Of a DNA stretch of 64,000 nucleotides, positions 39,632 through 48,812 are shown piece by piece. The stretch covers positions 62,001 through 126,000 of the forward strand of contig CAVRQR010000010.1 in the NCBI GenBank assembly GCA_963723495.1, in the 5' to 3' direction. Made by a program: the position numbers and the translations under genes. Positions within the stretch are counted from its first letter, which is position 1; each line of letters begins with the position of its first letter. The notes below the pieces were generated by a model. The model saw nothing but the letters and a program-made list of their open reading frames with translations, did no database searches and was not told where the DNA came from. Source of the DNA: Gp6-AA40 sp963723495. Lineage in GTDB: Bacteria; Acidobacteriota; Vicinamibacteria; Vicinamibacterales; UBA2999.

Positions 39632-40939
39632 ATGAAGAGCCTTCTTGGACATCTCTACTTCTGGGTTCTGCTCGCGATTCTGGCCGGGGGCCTGTACGGG
39701 TACCTGGATCCAGAGGCTGCGGTACGTCTCAGACCGCTCGGCGACGGATTCATCGCCCTGGTCAAGATGCTGATCAGCCCGATCATCTTCTGTACCGTGG
39801 TTCTCGGCATTGCCGGGGCCGGTGACATGAAGAAGGTCGGCCGGGTGGGTGCCAAGGCGCTGATCTACTTCGAAGTCGTCTCCACGGTGGCGCTCATCAT
39901 CGGACTCGTCGTCATCAACCTGATCAGGCCCGGCGCCGGGTTCAACGTCGATCCCGCGACACTCGATGCGAGTGCCGTCGCCGACTACGCAAAACGCGCC
40001 ACGACTCAGACGACGACCGACTTCATCCTGGGTATCATCCCGACGACGTTTCTCGATGCTTTCACTGGGTCCGGCAACCTGCTGCAGGTCCTGTTCGTGG
40101 CAATCCTGTTCGGTTACGCCATGACACACATGGGGCCGAGAGGCGCCACGGTGCACCAGTTCATCGAGGCGTGCTCGCACATTTTCTTCTCCATGATGAA
40201 CGCGCTGATGAAGTTGGCACCGATCGGCGCTGGCGGGGCGATGGCATTCACCATCGGCAGGTACGGCATCGATGCTCTCCGCCCGCTCGCTGCGTTGATG
40301 GGGAGCTTCTATCTGACTTGCCTGCTCTTCATCCTCATCGTGCTCGGGACCATCGCGGCCTTCACCGGCTTCAACATCCTGCGCTTCATCGTCTACATCA
40401 AGGACGAACTGCTCACGGTGCTCGGCACGTCATCCTCTGAATCGGCGCTGGTGCCGTTGATGCAGAAACTGGAGAAGCTTGGCTGCTCGCGCTCAGTCGT
40501 GGGCCTGGTCGTCCCCTCCGGGTATTCATTCAATCTGGATGGCACCAATATCTACCTCACGATGGCAGCGTTGTTCGTGGCCCAGGCGCTGAACATCGAG
40601 CTCTCGATGCGGGAACAAGTGACACTGCTCGCCGTGGCGATGCTGACATCCAAGGGTGCATCTGGGGTGACCGGTGCGGGTTTCATCACGCTTGCGGCAA
40701 CACTCGCGGTTGTCCCGTCGATTCCGGTCGCCGGCCTGGCGCTCATCCTCGGCATCGACCGCTTCATGTCCGAGGCACGGTCGCTCACCAACTTTATCGG
40801 CAACGGCGTCGCGGCCATCGTCGTCGCGCGATGGGAGAAGGAGCTCGACCCTGTGCGACTGACCCAGGAGCTTACGGGAGTCCGCTCCACATCGGCTCAA
40901 CCTCCGGGCGAAGGTTCAAGACAGTTTGCGGATCTCTAG
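39632..40939 (+). CDS. Dicarboxylate/amino acid:cation symporter (DctA/GltP family)
   Basis: About 435 residues from ATG 39632. It has the DAACS fold: LVKMLISPIIFCTVVLGIAG, SSSESALVPLM (the first hairpin serine-rich motif), GYSFNLDGTNIYLTMAALF (TM7 with the NxDGT-type sodium/substrate motif) and LTSKGASGVTGAGFITLAATL (second hairpin). It imports C4-dicarboxylates such as succinate and malate, or acidic amino acids. The similarity is closest to DctA. Its 3' end overlaps the convergent PilZ gene by 68 bp. Confidence 0.9.
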   Translation: MKSLLGHLYFWVLLAILAGGLYGYLDPEAAVRLRPLGDGFIALVKMLISPIIFCTVVLGIAGAGDMKKVGRVGAKALIYFEVVSTVALIIGLVVINLIRPGAGFNVDPATLDASAVADYAKRATTQTTTDFILGIIPTTFLDAFTGSGNLLQVLFVAILFGYAMTHMGPRGATVHQFIEACSHIFFSMMNALMKLAPIGAGGAMAFTIGRYGIDALRPLAALMGSFYLTCLLFILIVLGTIAAFTGFNILRFIVYIKDELLTVLGTSSSESALVPLMQKLEKLGCSRSVVGLVVPSGYSFNLDGTNIYLTMAALFVAQALNIELSMREQVTLLAVAMLTSKGASGVTGAGFITLAATLAVVPSIPVAGLALILGIDRFMSEARSLTNFIGNGVAAIVVARWEKELDPVRLTQELTGVRSTSAQPPGEGSRQFADL

Positions 40940-41276
40940 TCACCTCCGCTGCAGCGGCCCCCGTCGCGGCACACTCAATCGGCAGGAGATCGACAGTCGC
41001 TGAGAACGCGAGTGCGCCGCGATACACGATGACGTCGGCGTCAACCGTCCAGACAGCGCAACGGATCACACGAGCCCGAACGAGGACTCGACCCTGAGCT
41101 GCGGTCACGTGAACATCGACATTCGTACCCGGCAGTAAACGCGTTGCACCCTCGACGAGAGCTCCCCAGGGCGACACGTTGATGACCGCCAGCTCGCGTC
41201 CCGCTCGCAATCGGACGCGAGACAGTGCCTCCGTGCAGGCCGGTATGCGGCGATTGGTTCGACGGCGCTCCTCCAT
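40872..41276 (-). CDS. PilZ-domain protein
   Basis: About 134 residues from ATG 41276; ATG 41288 is an alternative. EERRRTNRRIPA is the RxxxR cyclic-di-GMP-binding motif and VINVSPWGALVEG matches the [D/N]xSxxG second motif. It lies directly after the FimT-like pseudopilin gene on the same strand, so a c-di-GMP link to pseudopilin function is possible. The C-terminus is long for a minimal PilZ domain. Confidence 0.7.
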   Translation of the reverse strand: MEERRRTNRRIPACTEALSRVRLRAGRELAVINVSPWGALVEGATRLLPGTNVDVHVTAAQGRVLVRARVIRCAVWTVDADVIVYRGALAFSATVDLLPIECAATGAAAAEVTRDPQTVLNLRPEVEPMWSGLP

Positions 41277-41277
41277 G

Positions 41278-41832
41278 TCAGTCGGCATTGACCCAGGCAC
41301 TGGTCGTTCGATCGAAGCGCAGGACACGGGTACGTGCCGTCACACCTAACACGCGCACGACCCACTGTGTGCGGTCACGTCCAACGACGTATACGCTGCC
41401 CGACGTGGCCGTTCCGTTCGGGCTGAGCGAGAGGATGTTCGTTCCACTCAGCGCCACGGCGTCGGTAACGGATATCCCGGGCGCTATCCCAATCGACGTG
41501 CCTGGAAAAAGGTCGGACAGGATGGTCGGGGCCTCAATGACGCGATCGATCTGCTGCTCAATGTCCGGCGTACGCACGCCATCGCCATTGCCGTCCTCGA
41601 CGATCGAGAACGATGTGCCACGTCCGTCAAGCTGGAAATGGAGCGCGACCGAGGTCGCCCGACCCACGGCGCGCGCGCGTGCCCACGCGATGCGGGTGGC
41701 GAGGTATCGTGCGGCGGCTGCCCCTCGCGAACGATCGACTGCGGCCAGAACGCTCGGCACACTGATTCCGGCCAGGATGCAGATCAGCACGGACACAAAC
41801 AGGGTCTCGAGCAGCGTGTAGCCGTTGGCCAT
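41278..41832 (-). CDS. FimT/GspH-type minor pseudopilin
   Basis: 184 residues from ATG 41832. The leader MANG, then YTLLETLFVSVLICILAGISVP, has Glu at +5 of the predicted mature protein. The helix continues AVDRSRGAAAARYLATRIAWARARAV, as in FimT. The C-terminal part (SNPNGT-like LSPNGTATSGSVYVVG and WVVRVLGVTARTRV) is the GspH/FimT beta domain. FimT and ComEA homologues take part in DNA uptake, which fits the ComEA remnant just upstream. A much longer reading frame opening at 42111 is rejected because it reads through that remnant in a different frame. Confidence 0.8.
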   Translation of the reverse strand: MANGYTLLETLFVSVLICILAGISVPSVLAAVDRSRGAAAARYLATRIAWARARAVGRATSVALHFQLDGRGTSFSIVEDGNGDGVRTPDIEQQIDRVIEAPTILSDLFPGTSIGIAPGISVTDAVALSGTNILSLSPNGTATSGSVYVVGRDRTQWVVRVLGVTARTRVLRFDRTTSAWVNAD

Positions 41833-41888
41833 CCCGACGGGCGGCCGCGGACACTGGGGGAAGCGTCCGCGACCACACCCGTACGCCC

Positions 41889-41996
41889 TCACTGCCCGAC
41901 CGGCTCCCCCTTCGCAGCCACGGTAATGAGCGGCTTCAGCTTCAAGAAGCTCTTCTCGCCCACACCACGCACGTTCATCAGGTCCTCGATCTGATT
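41889..41996 (-). pseudogene. 3' fragment of a comEA gene (left repeat arm)
   Basis: On the minus strand IEDLMNVRGVGEKSFLKLKP, then LITVAAKGEPVGQ and stop, matches the C-terminal helix-hairpin-helix part of the intact ComEA encoded at 48813-49145 in nearly every residue. The homology begins abruptly near 41996; the first two-thirds of the gene are missing. Together with the fimT gene that follows, it forms one of two diverged copies of a comEA-fimT cassette. Confidence 0.82.
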
Positions 41997-42284
41997 TCAA
42001 AGAATGGTTGGCGTCGTGTTGATGCAGGTGCACACGAGATGCGCCCACCAGCTGCGCCCGCCACGACCCACTTTCGACACTACCGTGCGGCGGCGTAGCA
42101 CGAGGCTTCATCGGTCTCTCGCCGCAACGAGCAATCGATCGTGCATTCCGGCCACGTCGCTCTCGACGAAAGCAAGCGAGAAGCCGCTTGGATGTCGTTG
42201 AATCCGTCGGTTTAACGTGTTGACGAGAAAGGCGTTATCAGCCGATGCGAGTACGCCCGTCGAGGGAGGGGGCTGAGATGACCC
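41997..42284. other. Island left border, no gene seen
   Basis: Between the comEA fragment and the transposase remnant I see no credible coding region on either strand. The sequence is of mixed composition and lower GC than the flanks. It marks one edge of the inserted segment. Confidence 0.5.
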
Positions 42285-42600
42285 CGCCAGTTAACTGTCG
42301 AAGGAAATGGGCGCGGTATGGACGATGTCGATCAAACCCGAACTCCTATCAGTGGACTCCACCGTTACTACAACCGTGCCGCATAGCGGCGGCAGCGAAA
42401 CAGTACGACGCAATTCTCGGACAATACGGGGTTCGATGGCAGGGTTGGAGTAGTTCGCCTGCCCGCCACGCGTGCCAACGCGCGGGGGTTCCCAGGTCGC
42501 GATGGCTTCCCGTGGCAACCACAGGGTCACAGCGCCTCTGCTTACTCCAGGTCGCTGGATTCGTGTACCAACGCCGCCCGTCGTCATCGTTTAGCGTGTC
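42285..42600 (-). mobile_element. Degenerate IS5-family transposase N-terminal remnant
   Basis: The minus strand encodes, across two frames, WYTNPATWSKQR and then RGAVTLWLPREAIATWEP, GTRGGQANYSNPAIEPRIV and LRRTVSLPPL. This resembles the N-terminus of IS5-group DDE transposases, which typically read R-G-S-L-T-[I/V]-W, then a D/E-A-x-x-x-W helix, then RG-Y-S-x-x-A-I-E and L-V-F-x-L-P-L. Only about 90 residues remain and the catalytic DDE part is absent. The frame change and mutated conserved positions show decay. Terminal inverted repeats were not found. Confidence 0.6.
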
Positions 42601-43274
42601 CGCAGGGCTCCTAACAACCCGAGTGTCCGCTCCCTCCGTGTGTTCGGGCGCATGCATTGGACATCCGACGCATGTCCGTTGCTGTACATAACGACGACCT
42701 CAATACAGTCGCCGCGCTTGTGAACACGCGTTCTAACAGCTTCTAATGCGTCGGCGCCGATCGCGAATGCCGTGCTCAGGTTTAGTGAACCCATTGACTG
42801 AGCGGCTCTGTACCTGTCACGGATAAAGTGATGCCCGAGATAGGCAGCTGGGCCTTGACAGTCGTAACCGACAAACTCTCTGAGCGCGACTCCACTTGTG
42901 CGGAACAATGCGCATTGTCTGTCGATAGGTGAATAGAGAGCAGCCATCAAGGTGCACCCTTGCATGGGTTCCGCTTGAGAAGGGTTCCTTTGAGAAACCT
43001 CAAGCAATGAATCCTCGATTGTGGTCCGCATTCGATCAATGGTGCAGTCTGCTGGCTCAATGACACGTAGCATGCGTTCCGCGCAGTGAAGCGCAGCCGC
43101 CGTCTGATCGTCCGGTTCCGCAATCAGGAATATCGATCGTCCGCAGTGATTTGCTCCGCACGTCTTTGGGAAAATCTTCGTAAATTGAATGGGAATTCGC
43201 GAAGGAGCGCTGTGCGTGGCGTCGGCGTAGAGCAGAATTCCTGCATCGAACGATATGGCGACAGCAACTGCCAT
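42591..43274 (-). CDS. Hypothetical protein with proteasome/HslV-like Ntn-hydrolase resemblance
   Basis: 227 residues from ATG 43274. The N-terminus (AVAVAISFDAGILLYADATHS) resembles the strand-loop of proteasome-type Ntn hydrolases (V-x-x-x-x-x-D-G-x-x-x-x-A-D). SIFLIAEPDDQTAAALHCAERML and MAALYSPIDRQCALFRTSG fit later parts of such a fold only loosely. No catalytic Thr at the mature N-terminus can be identified. Base composition is clearly lower in GC than the neighbours, suggesting foreign origin. It lies 17 bp after the acyl-CoA ligase stop on the same strand. Confidence 0.45.
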   Translation of the reverse strand: MAVAVAISFDAGILLYADATHSAPSRIPIQFTKIFPKTCGANHCGRSIFLIAEPDDQTAAALHCAERMLRVIEPADCTIDRMRTTIEDSLLEVSQRNPSQAEPMQGCTLMAALYSPIDRQCALFRTSGVALREFVGYDCQGPAAYLGHHFIRDRYRAAQSMGSLNLSTAFAIGADALEAVRTRVHKRGDCIEVVVMYSNGHASDVQCMRPNTRRERTLGLLGALRTR

Positions 43275-43291
43275 GTCATTCCTCGCTGATG

Positions 43292-45431
43292 TCAGAGCAA
43301 TCCGGCACCGCGCGCCCACTTGTACTTGGCGCCGAGCACGTCCACCGGGATCTCCGTCGAATAGGGGTAGGCCGGAATCTTGTGATCGAAGAGGTACTCC
43401 GACGCCTCTTCGACCTCCACGTCGCCCGCGAGCGAGACGACGATCGGTTTGTCGATGCCCTTCCCTCGCATTTCCTCGACGATCTCGGCCAGCAGCTTTG
43501 CGAACACCATCGGCGGCGTGACGATCGTGTGCCAGTAGCCGAGGATGAGCGAGTGGATCCGCGGATCCTCGAGCCCGAAACGGACGGTGTTCTGGTAGGT
43601 CTTCGGCGGCTCGCCGCCGGTGATGTCGACCGGGTTGCCGGATGCGCCGAAGGGAGGAATGAACTTCTTGAACGCCGCGTCGAGGTCCGGCGGAAACGTC
43701 ATGAGCGACAGGCCGTTGTCCACGACCGCATCCGACAACAGGACGCCGGAGCCGCCGGCCCCGGTGATGATGACGATGTTGTCGCCCTTCGGTGTCGGCA
43801 GGATCGGAAGCGCGCGGGCGAATTCGAGCATCTCGCGCAAGGAGCGCGCGCGAATCACGCCTGACTGCCTCAGCACATCGTCGTAGATCTTGTCGTTGCC
43901 CGCGAGCGCGCCGGTGTGCGAGCTGGCGGCCTTGGAACCCAGGGAGGTGCGTCCGGCCTTCAGCACGACGACAGGCTTTTTCTTCGACACGCGCTTCGCT
44001 ACTTCGGCGAACGCGCGGCCGTCCTTCAGGTCCTCGCAGTGCTGCACGATGATGTGCGTGTTGTCGTCCTGCTCGAAGAACGTCAGCAGATCGTCTTCAT
44101 CGATATCCGACTTGTTCCCCAAGCCGACGATGGCCGAGACGCCCATCTTCGCCGAGCGGGAGAAGCCGATGATGGCCATCCCGATACCGCCCGACTGCGA
44201 CGACAACGCCGCGTGGCCTTTGACGTCGTACGCCGTGCAGAACGTCGCGCAGAGGTTGCTCCACGTGTAGTAGAAGCCGTAGATGTTCGGGCCCATCAGG
44301 CGGACGCCGTACTTCTGGGCGACCGCGACGAGCTCCTTCTGGCCCTCGACGTTGCCGGTCTCGGCAAAACCCGAAGGAATGAGGACGGCGCCGGGAATCT
44401 TCTTCTCGCCGCACTCTGCTACCGCTGACGGCCACGAACTTCGCCGGGATCGCGAAGACCGCGACATCGATGTCGCCAGGGACATCCTTGACGCTCTTGT
44501 AGGCCTTCAGGCCCATGATCTCGTCGGCGGACGGGTTGATCGGATAGATCTGCCCCTTGTACCCGCCGTTGATCAGGTTCTTCATCACCGAGTTGCCGAT
44601 CTTGCCCGCCTCCGAGGAGGCGCCGATGACGGCGACCGCCTTCGGCTTCATGATGCGGTTCATGTCGCGCACGATGTCCTCGTGCTTCGGGCGGAACCGC
44701 GCCGGCGCCGGCGAGAAGTTGACGACGATCCGGACGTCGGCCGCGATCGCGCCGTCCTTGGTCGCGAACACAGGGTTCAAGTCCATCTCCGCGATTTCCG
44801 GGTTGTCGGCGATGAGCTGCGAGACGCCCTGGATCATTGTCGCGAGCGCGTCGCGGTTGACCGGATCCCCACCGCGGACGCCCTTGAGGATCTGCGCCGC
44901 AGCGATGCCGTCGAGCATCGACAGCGCGTCGTCCTTTGTCGCGGGCGCGAGACGGAACGTGATGTCCTTGAGCACTTCGACGAGGACGCCGCCAAGACCG
45001 AACGCGACGAGTTTGCCGAAGACAGGATCGGTGACCGCGCCGATGATCACTTCCTGGCCGCCAGCGAGCATCTGTTGCACCTGGACGCCGAGGATGGTGG
45101 CCTTCGCGTTGTACTTCTTCGCGTTGGCGATGATCGTGTCGTAGCCCTTCTGGGCCTCGTCGGCGCTCTTCACGCCGACCAGCACGCCGCCCGCCTCGGT
45201 CTTGTGCAGGATCTCCGGCGACACGATCTTGAGCACCACCGGAAAGCCCATCCCCGTCGCAATCGTCGCCGCCTCGGCGGCCGACTTCGCGACGCCTTCT
45301 TTGGGAACCGGGATCCCGTACGCCTCGCATACGAGCTTGCCCTCGGGTGCGGTGAGCGCGGTGCGGCCTTCGGCTTTGACTGCATCGAGCACACGTCTGA
45401 CTTCTTCGGTCGGGTTGGTGATCATCGTCAT
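43292..45431 (-). CDS. NDP-forming acyl-CoA ligase (ADP-forming acetyl-CoA synthetase family), one frame break
   Basis: About 712 residues after repair, with domain order ATP-grasp, CoA-binding Rossmann, ligase. The N-terminal ATP-grasp part has VLKIVSPEILHKTEAGGV and MDLNPVF. The CoA-binding domain starts near KAVAVIGASSEAGKIGNSV. The phosphohistidine loop is SHTGALAG. At about 44426 one extra base breaks the frame after FAIPAKFVAV. The usual fused ADP-forming enzyme has the reverse order (CoA-binding first). It would interconvert an acyl-CoA plus ADP and phosphate with the free acid plus ATP. It is 22 bp downstream of frc and shares its strand, so it probably belongs to oxalate metabolism. 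Confidence 0.85.
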
Positions 45432-45453
45432 GTCTAGAGTCCGTGTAGCCGTT

Positions 45454-46701
45454 TCAGATGACTTTCTCGGCGCGCAGAGCTGCGATCTCATTCGCTCCGA
45501 AGCCGAGTTCTGCCAGGATCTCGTCAGTGTGCTCGCCGAGTAGTGGCGATCGCTTCACGTCGGCCGGACTGTCAGACATCTTGATCGGATTGCCCACCGT
45601 GAGGTACTTGCCGCGCGTCGGGTGATCGACCTCGACGACGGTGCCGGTCTTGCGCAGCGACGGTTCTTCCGCGATCTCTTTCATGGAGAGAATCGGTCCG
45701 CACGGGATGTCGTGGGTGTTGAGGATGTCCATCGCCTCGAACTTGGTCTTCGTCTTCGTCCATTCCTCAATCCCGTCGAAGATTTCCGACAGATGCGGCA
45801 GCCGCGCCTTCGGCGTCGCGTACCGCGGATCGGTCAACCATTCCTCACGACCTATCACTTTGCAGATAGCGTCCCAGACGGGAGCCTGCGTGATGAAGTA
45901 GATGTACGCGTTGGGGTCGGTTTCCCAGCCCTTGCACTTGAGAATCCATCCGGGCTGCCCGCCGCCAGAGGCGTTCCCCGACCGCGGGGCGGCATCACCG
46001 AACGTGCCGTTGGGGTATTGCGGGTACTCTTCGAGGACCTGGGTCCGTGCGAGCCGCTGCTGATCGCGCAGCTTCACGCGGCACAGATTGAGCACGCCAT
46101 CCTGCATCGCTGCGAGTACGCGCTGACCGCGGCCCGTGGTGTTGCGCTGGTACAAGGCCGCCACGATGCCCAGCGCAAGATGCAATCCGGTTCCGCTGTC
46201 GCCGATCTGCGCACCGGTGACCAGCGGCGGGCCGTCATCGAAGCCGGTGGTGGACGCCGCACCACCGGCACACTGCGCGATGTTCTCGTAGACTTTGCAG
46301 TCCTCGTACGGTCCGGGGCCGAAACCCTTGACCGACGCGACAATCATGCGGGGGTTGATCTCGCGGATACGCTCCCAGGTGAAACCCATGCGGTCGAGCG
46401 CTCCCGGAGCGAAGTTCTCCACGAGCACATCGCATTTCTTCACGAGGGCTTCGAGGATTGCTCTACCTTTCGGGTTCTTGGCGTCGACCGTGATCGAACG
46501 CTTGTTCGAGTTGAGCATCGTGAAGTACAGGCTGTCCACTCCCGGAATGTCGCGCAGCTGGCCGCGCGTGACGTCCCCCTCACCGGCGCGTTCAACCTTG
46601 ACGACGTCGGCTCCCAGCCATGCGAGGAGCTGCGTGCACGTCGGCCCGGATTGAACGTGAGTGAAGTCGAGAATGCGAACGCCGTCTAGTGCCTTGCCCA
46701 T
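45454..46701 (-). CDS. frc: Formyl-CoA:oxalate CoA-transferase
   Basis: A 415-residue class III CoA-transferase. The catalytic Asp is Asp168 in QIGDSGTG. Gln17 (THVQSGP) and the glycine loop GGGQPG (246-251) correspond to residues studied in Oxalobacter Frc (inference from memory of the family). It moves CoA from formyl-CoA to oxalate. The gene lies 27 bp after oxc, so oxalyl-CoA made here is the substrate of the preceding gene product. Length is normal. Confidence 0.9.
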   Translation of the reverse strand: MGKALDGVRILDFTHVQSGPTCTQLLAWLGADVVKVERAGEGDVTRGQLRDIPGVDSLYFTMLNSNKRSITVDAKNPKGRAILEALVKKCDVLVENFAPGALDRMGFTWERIREINPRMIVASVKGFGPGPYEDCKVYENIAQCAGGAASTTGFDDGPPLVTGAQIGDSGTGLHLALGIVAALYQRNTTGRGQRVLAAMQDGVLNLCRVKLRDQQRLARTQVLEEYPQYPNGTFGDAAPRSGNASGGGQPGWILKCKGWETDPNAYIYFITQAPVWDAICKVIGREEWLTDPRYATPKARLPHLSEIFDGIEEWTKTKTKFEAMDILNTHDIPCGPILSMKEIAEEPSLRKTGTVVEVDHPTRGKYLTVGNPIKMSDSPADVKRSPLLGEHTDEILAELGFGANEIAALRAEKVI

Positions 46702-46728
46702 CTATGAGGCCCTCTCAAAGGATCCAGG

Positions 46729-48474
46729 TTATTTCTTGCGAACCGCGCTTTGCGGGTTGAGTTTGCCGATGCTGCCGCTCTCAGTGCCGGCCGCTGGGTC
46801 GATAACCGCGTTGATGAGGGTCGGCCTGCCGGAGTCCATGGCCTTGTTCACGGCTTGGCTCAGCTCGGCCGGCGTGGTCACATGAACGCCGACGCCACCG
46901 AATGCTTCCATCATCTTGTCGTAGCGGGCGTCCTTGACGAAGACGGTTGTCGCAACGTCGGAACCGCCGGTGGGATTGACGTCGGTTCCGCGATAGATGC
47001 CGTTGTTGTTGAAGACGACGATGCAGACCGGCAGGTTGTACCGGCAAATCGTTTCCACTTCCATGCCGGAGAACCCAAAGGCGCTGTCGCCTTCGACCGC
47101 CAGCACAGGTTTACCGGTTTCCACGGCGGCCGCGACGGCAAAGCCCATTCCGATGCCCATGACACCCCAGGTGCCGACGTCCAGGCGTTTGCGCGGTTGA
47201 TACATGTCGATGACACCGCGCGCGAGATCGAGGGTGTTGGCGCCTTCGTTGACGAGAATGGCGTCCGGCCGCTCTTTGATGACGGTGCGCAGTGCACCGA
47301 GCGCACTGTGGAAGTCCATCGGCGCCGAATCTCTCGTCAGCTTCGACGACATCTTGGCGATGTTCGCTTCCTTGCGCGCGTTGACGTCGGCGACCCAGTC
47401 AGCCGAAGGCGCTGGCCACTGGGCGCCAATGCCCTCGAGAAGAGCCGACACGCAGGAGCCGATATCGCCGACCAGGGGGGCGACGATCTCGACGTTGCTG
47501 TCCATTTCCCTGGGCTCGATGTCGATCTGGATGAACTTCTTCGATCCAGGCTCACCCCAGGTCTTGCCCTTGCCGTGCGACAACAGCCAGTTGAGGCGGG
47601 CGCCAATCAGCATGACGACGTCGGCGTCTTTCAGCACCGTCGAACGCGCCGCCCCCGCCGACTGCGGATGCGTGTCAGGCAAGAGGCCCTTGGCCATGCT
47701 CATCGGCAGGAAAGGTACGCCGCATTTTTCGACCAGGGCGCGGATCTGGTCGTCGGCCTGCGCGTATGCCGCGCCTTTGCCGAGAATAATCAGGGGGCGC
47801 TTGGCACCTTTCAGCAGATCGAGCGCACGCGCGACAGCGTCCGCGGCTGGACGCTGGGCAGGTGCCGGGTCAATGACCTTGACGAGTGACTTGGCAGCAG
47901 CCTCCGCGTCCATCACCTGAGAGAACAGTTTGCCCGGCAGATCAAGATAGACGCCGCCTGGACGCCCAGAAACCGCTGCGCGGATTGCGCGCGCCACGCC
48001 GATGCCGATGTCCGCGGCATGCAGCACGCGGAACGCCGCCTTACAGACCGGCTTGGCAATGGCCAGTTGGTCCATCTCTTCGTAGTCGCCCTGCTGCAAG
48101 TCGACGATCTCGCGCTCGGACGAGCCGCTGATCAGGATCATCGGAAAGCAGTTGGTCGTCGCATTGGCCAGCGCAGTCAGCCCGTTGAGGAAGCCGGGAG
48201 CTGACACCGTGAGGCAAATACCGGGCTTCTTCGTAAGAAAGCCGGCGATGGCCGCGGCGTTGCCGGCGTGCTGCTCGTGCCTGAACGAGATGACGCGCAT
48301 GCCTGCGGCCTGTGCCAGACGGCCGAGGTCCGTGATCGGAATGCCTGGCACACCGTAGATGGTCCTGATGCCGTTGAGCGTGAGCGCCTCGATGACGAGG
48401 TGAAAGCCGTCCGTCAGCTTCCGCTCGGTATCGGCTGCGTTGGCATCGGCAGTGGAGGCCGCAGTCTCTAACAT
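46729..48474 (-). CDS. oxc: Oxalyl-CoA decarboxylase
   Basis: 581 residues from ATG 48474, chosen because GGAGGA lies 5-6 bases upstream; the longer frame to 48567 runs into the broken fimT copy. It is a ThDP-dependent enzyme of the acetolactate synthase type. The catalytic Glu is in RHEQHAG, and the cofactor site is GDSAFGFSGMEVETICRY ending in FNNNGIYRG. VDPAA-like residues and ARAIRAAVSGRPGGVYLDLPG are typical of Oxc. It converts oxalyl-CoA to formyl-CoA and CO2. First gene of the island operon oxc-frc-ligase. Confidence 0.92.
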   Translation of the reverse strand: MLETAASTADANAADTERKLTDGFHLVIEALTLNGIRTIYGVPGIPITDLGRLAQAAGMRVISFRHEQHAGNAAAIAGFLTKKPGICLTVSAPGFLNGLTALANATTNCFPMILISGSSEREIVDLQQGDYEEMDQLAIAKPVCKAAFRVLHAADIGIGVARAIRAAVSGRPGGVYLDLPGKLFSQVMDAEAAAKSLVKVIDPAPAQRPAADAVARALDLLKGAKRPLIILGKGAAYAQADDQIRALVEKCGVPFLPMSMAKGLLPDTHPQSAGAARSTVLKDADVVMLIGARLNWLLSHGKGKTWGEPGSKKFIQIDIEPREMDSNVEIVAPLVGDIGSCVSALLEGIGAQWPAPSADWVADVNARKEANIAKMSSKLTRDSAPMDFHSALGALRTVIKERPDAILVNEGANTLDLARGVIDMYQPRKRLDVGTWGVMGIGMGFAVAAAVETGKPVLAVEGDSAFGFSGMEVETICRYNLPVCIVVFNNNGIYRGTDVNPTGGSDVATTVFVKDARYDKMMEAFGGVGVHVTTPAELSQAVNKAMDSGRPTLINAVIDPAAGTESGSIGKLNPQSAVRKK

Positions 48475-48599
48475 AGTGTCCTCCGGAGCAGTGGCTTTTT
48501 GGCGATCAGAATGGAATACCGTATGTGGTATACCAATCAAAGTCAACTTGAAGCCCGCGCCTTTCATCGTCAGGAAAAACCAGAAAGATCATCGAGATC

Positions 48600-48806
48600 A
48601 TCGAAGTCTGCGCGGCGCTGGAGAGCATGGCGGCGAGACCAGCCATGCGCGACTGATCCACTGCGCTCAAATACGTGGAATGCCGATGCCGGCGAGGATA
48701 CACAGCAGCATCAGGGTGAACAGGATCTCGAGGAACGCGTAGCCCGCGCTGCTAAGAGCGGGTGGCCGCGGGTGCTGGGGGGAGCGCCCGCGACCATTGC
48801 CGCACA
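48600..48806 (-). pseudogene. 5' fragment of a fimT-like pseudopilin gene (right repeat arm)
   Basis: From ATG 48806 the minus strand reads to SSAGYAFLEILFTLMLLCILAGIGIP, a prepilin helix closely matching the intact FimT at 41278-41832. A one-base loss then shifts the frame to LSAVDQSRMAGLAAMLSSAAQ. Similarity ends near 48600, just upstream of the oxc ribosome-binding site region. The beta domain is missing. It is the second copy of the comEA-fimT cassette, truncated on its island side. Confidence 0.75.
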
Positions 48807-48812
48807 TCGTAA

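Noticed and set aside
41833..42111. N-terminal extension of the FimT-like protein
   Set aside because: The extra codons are the comEA remnant read out of frame; the prepilin leader starts at 41832.
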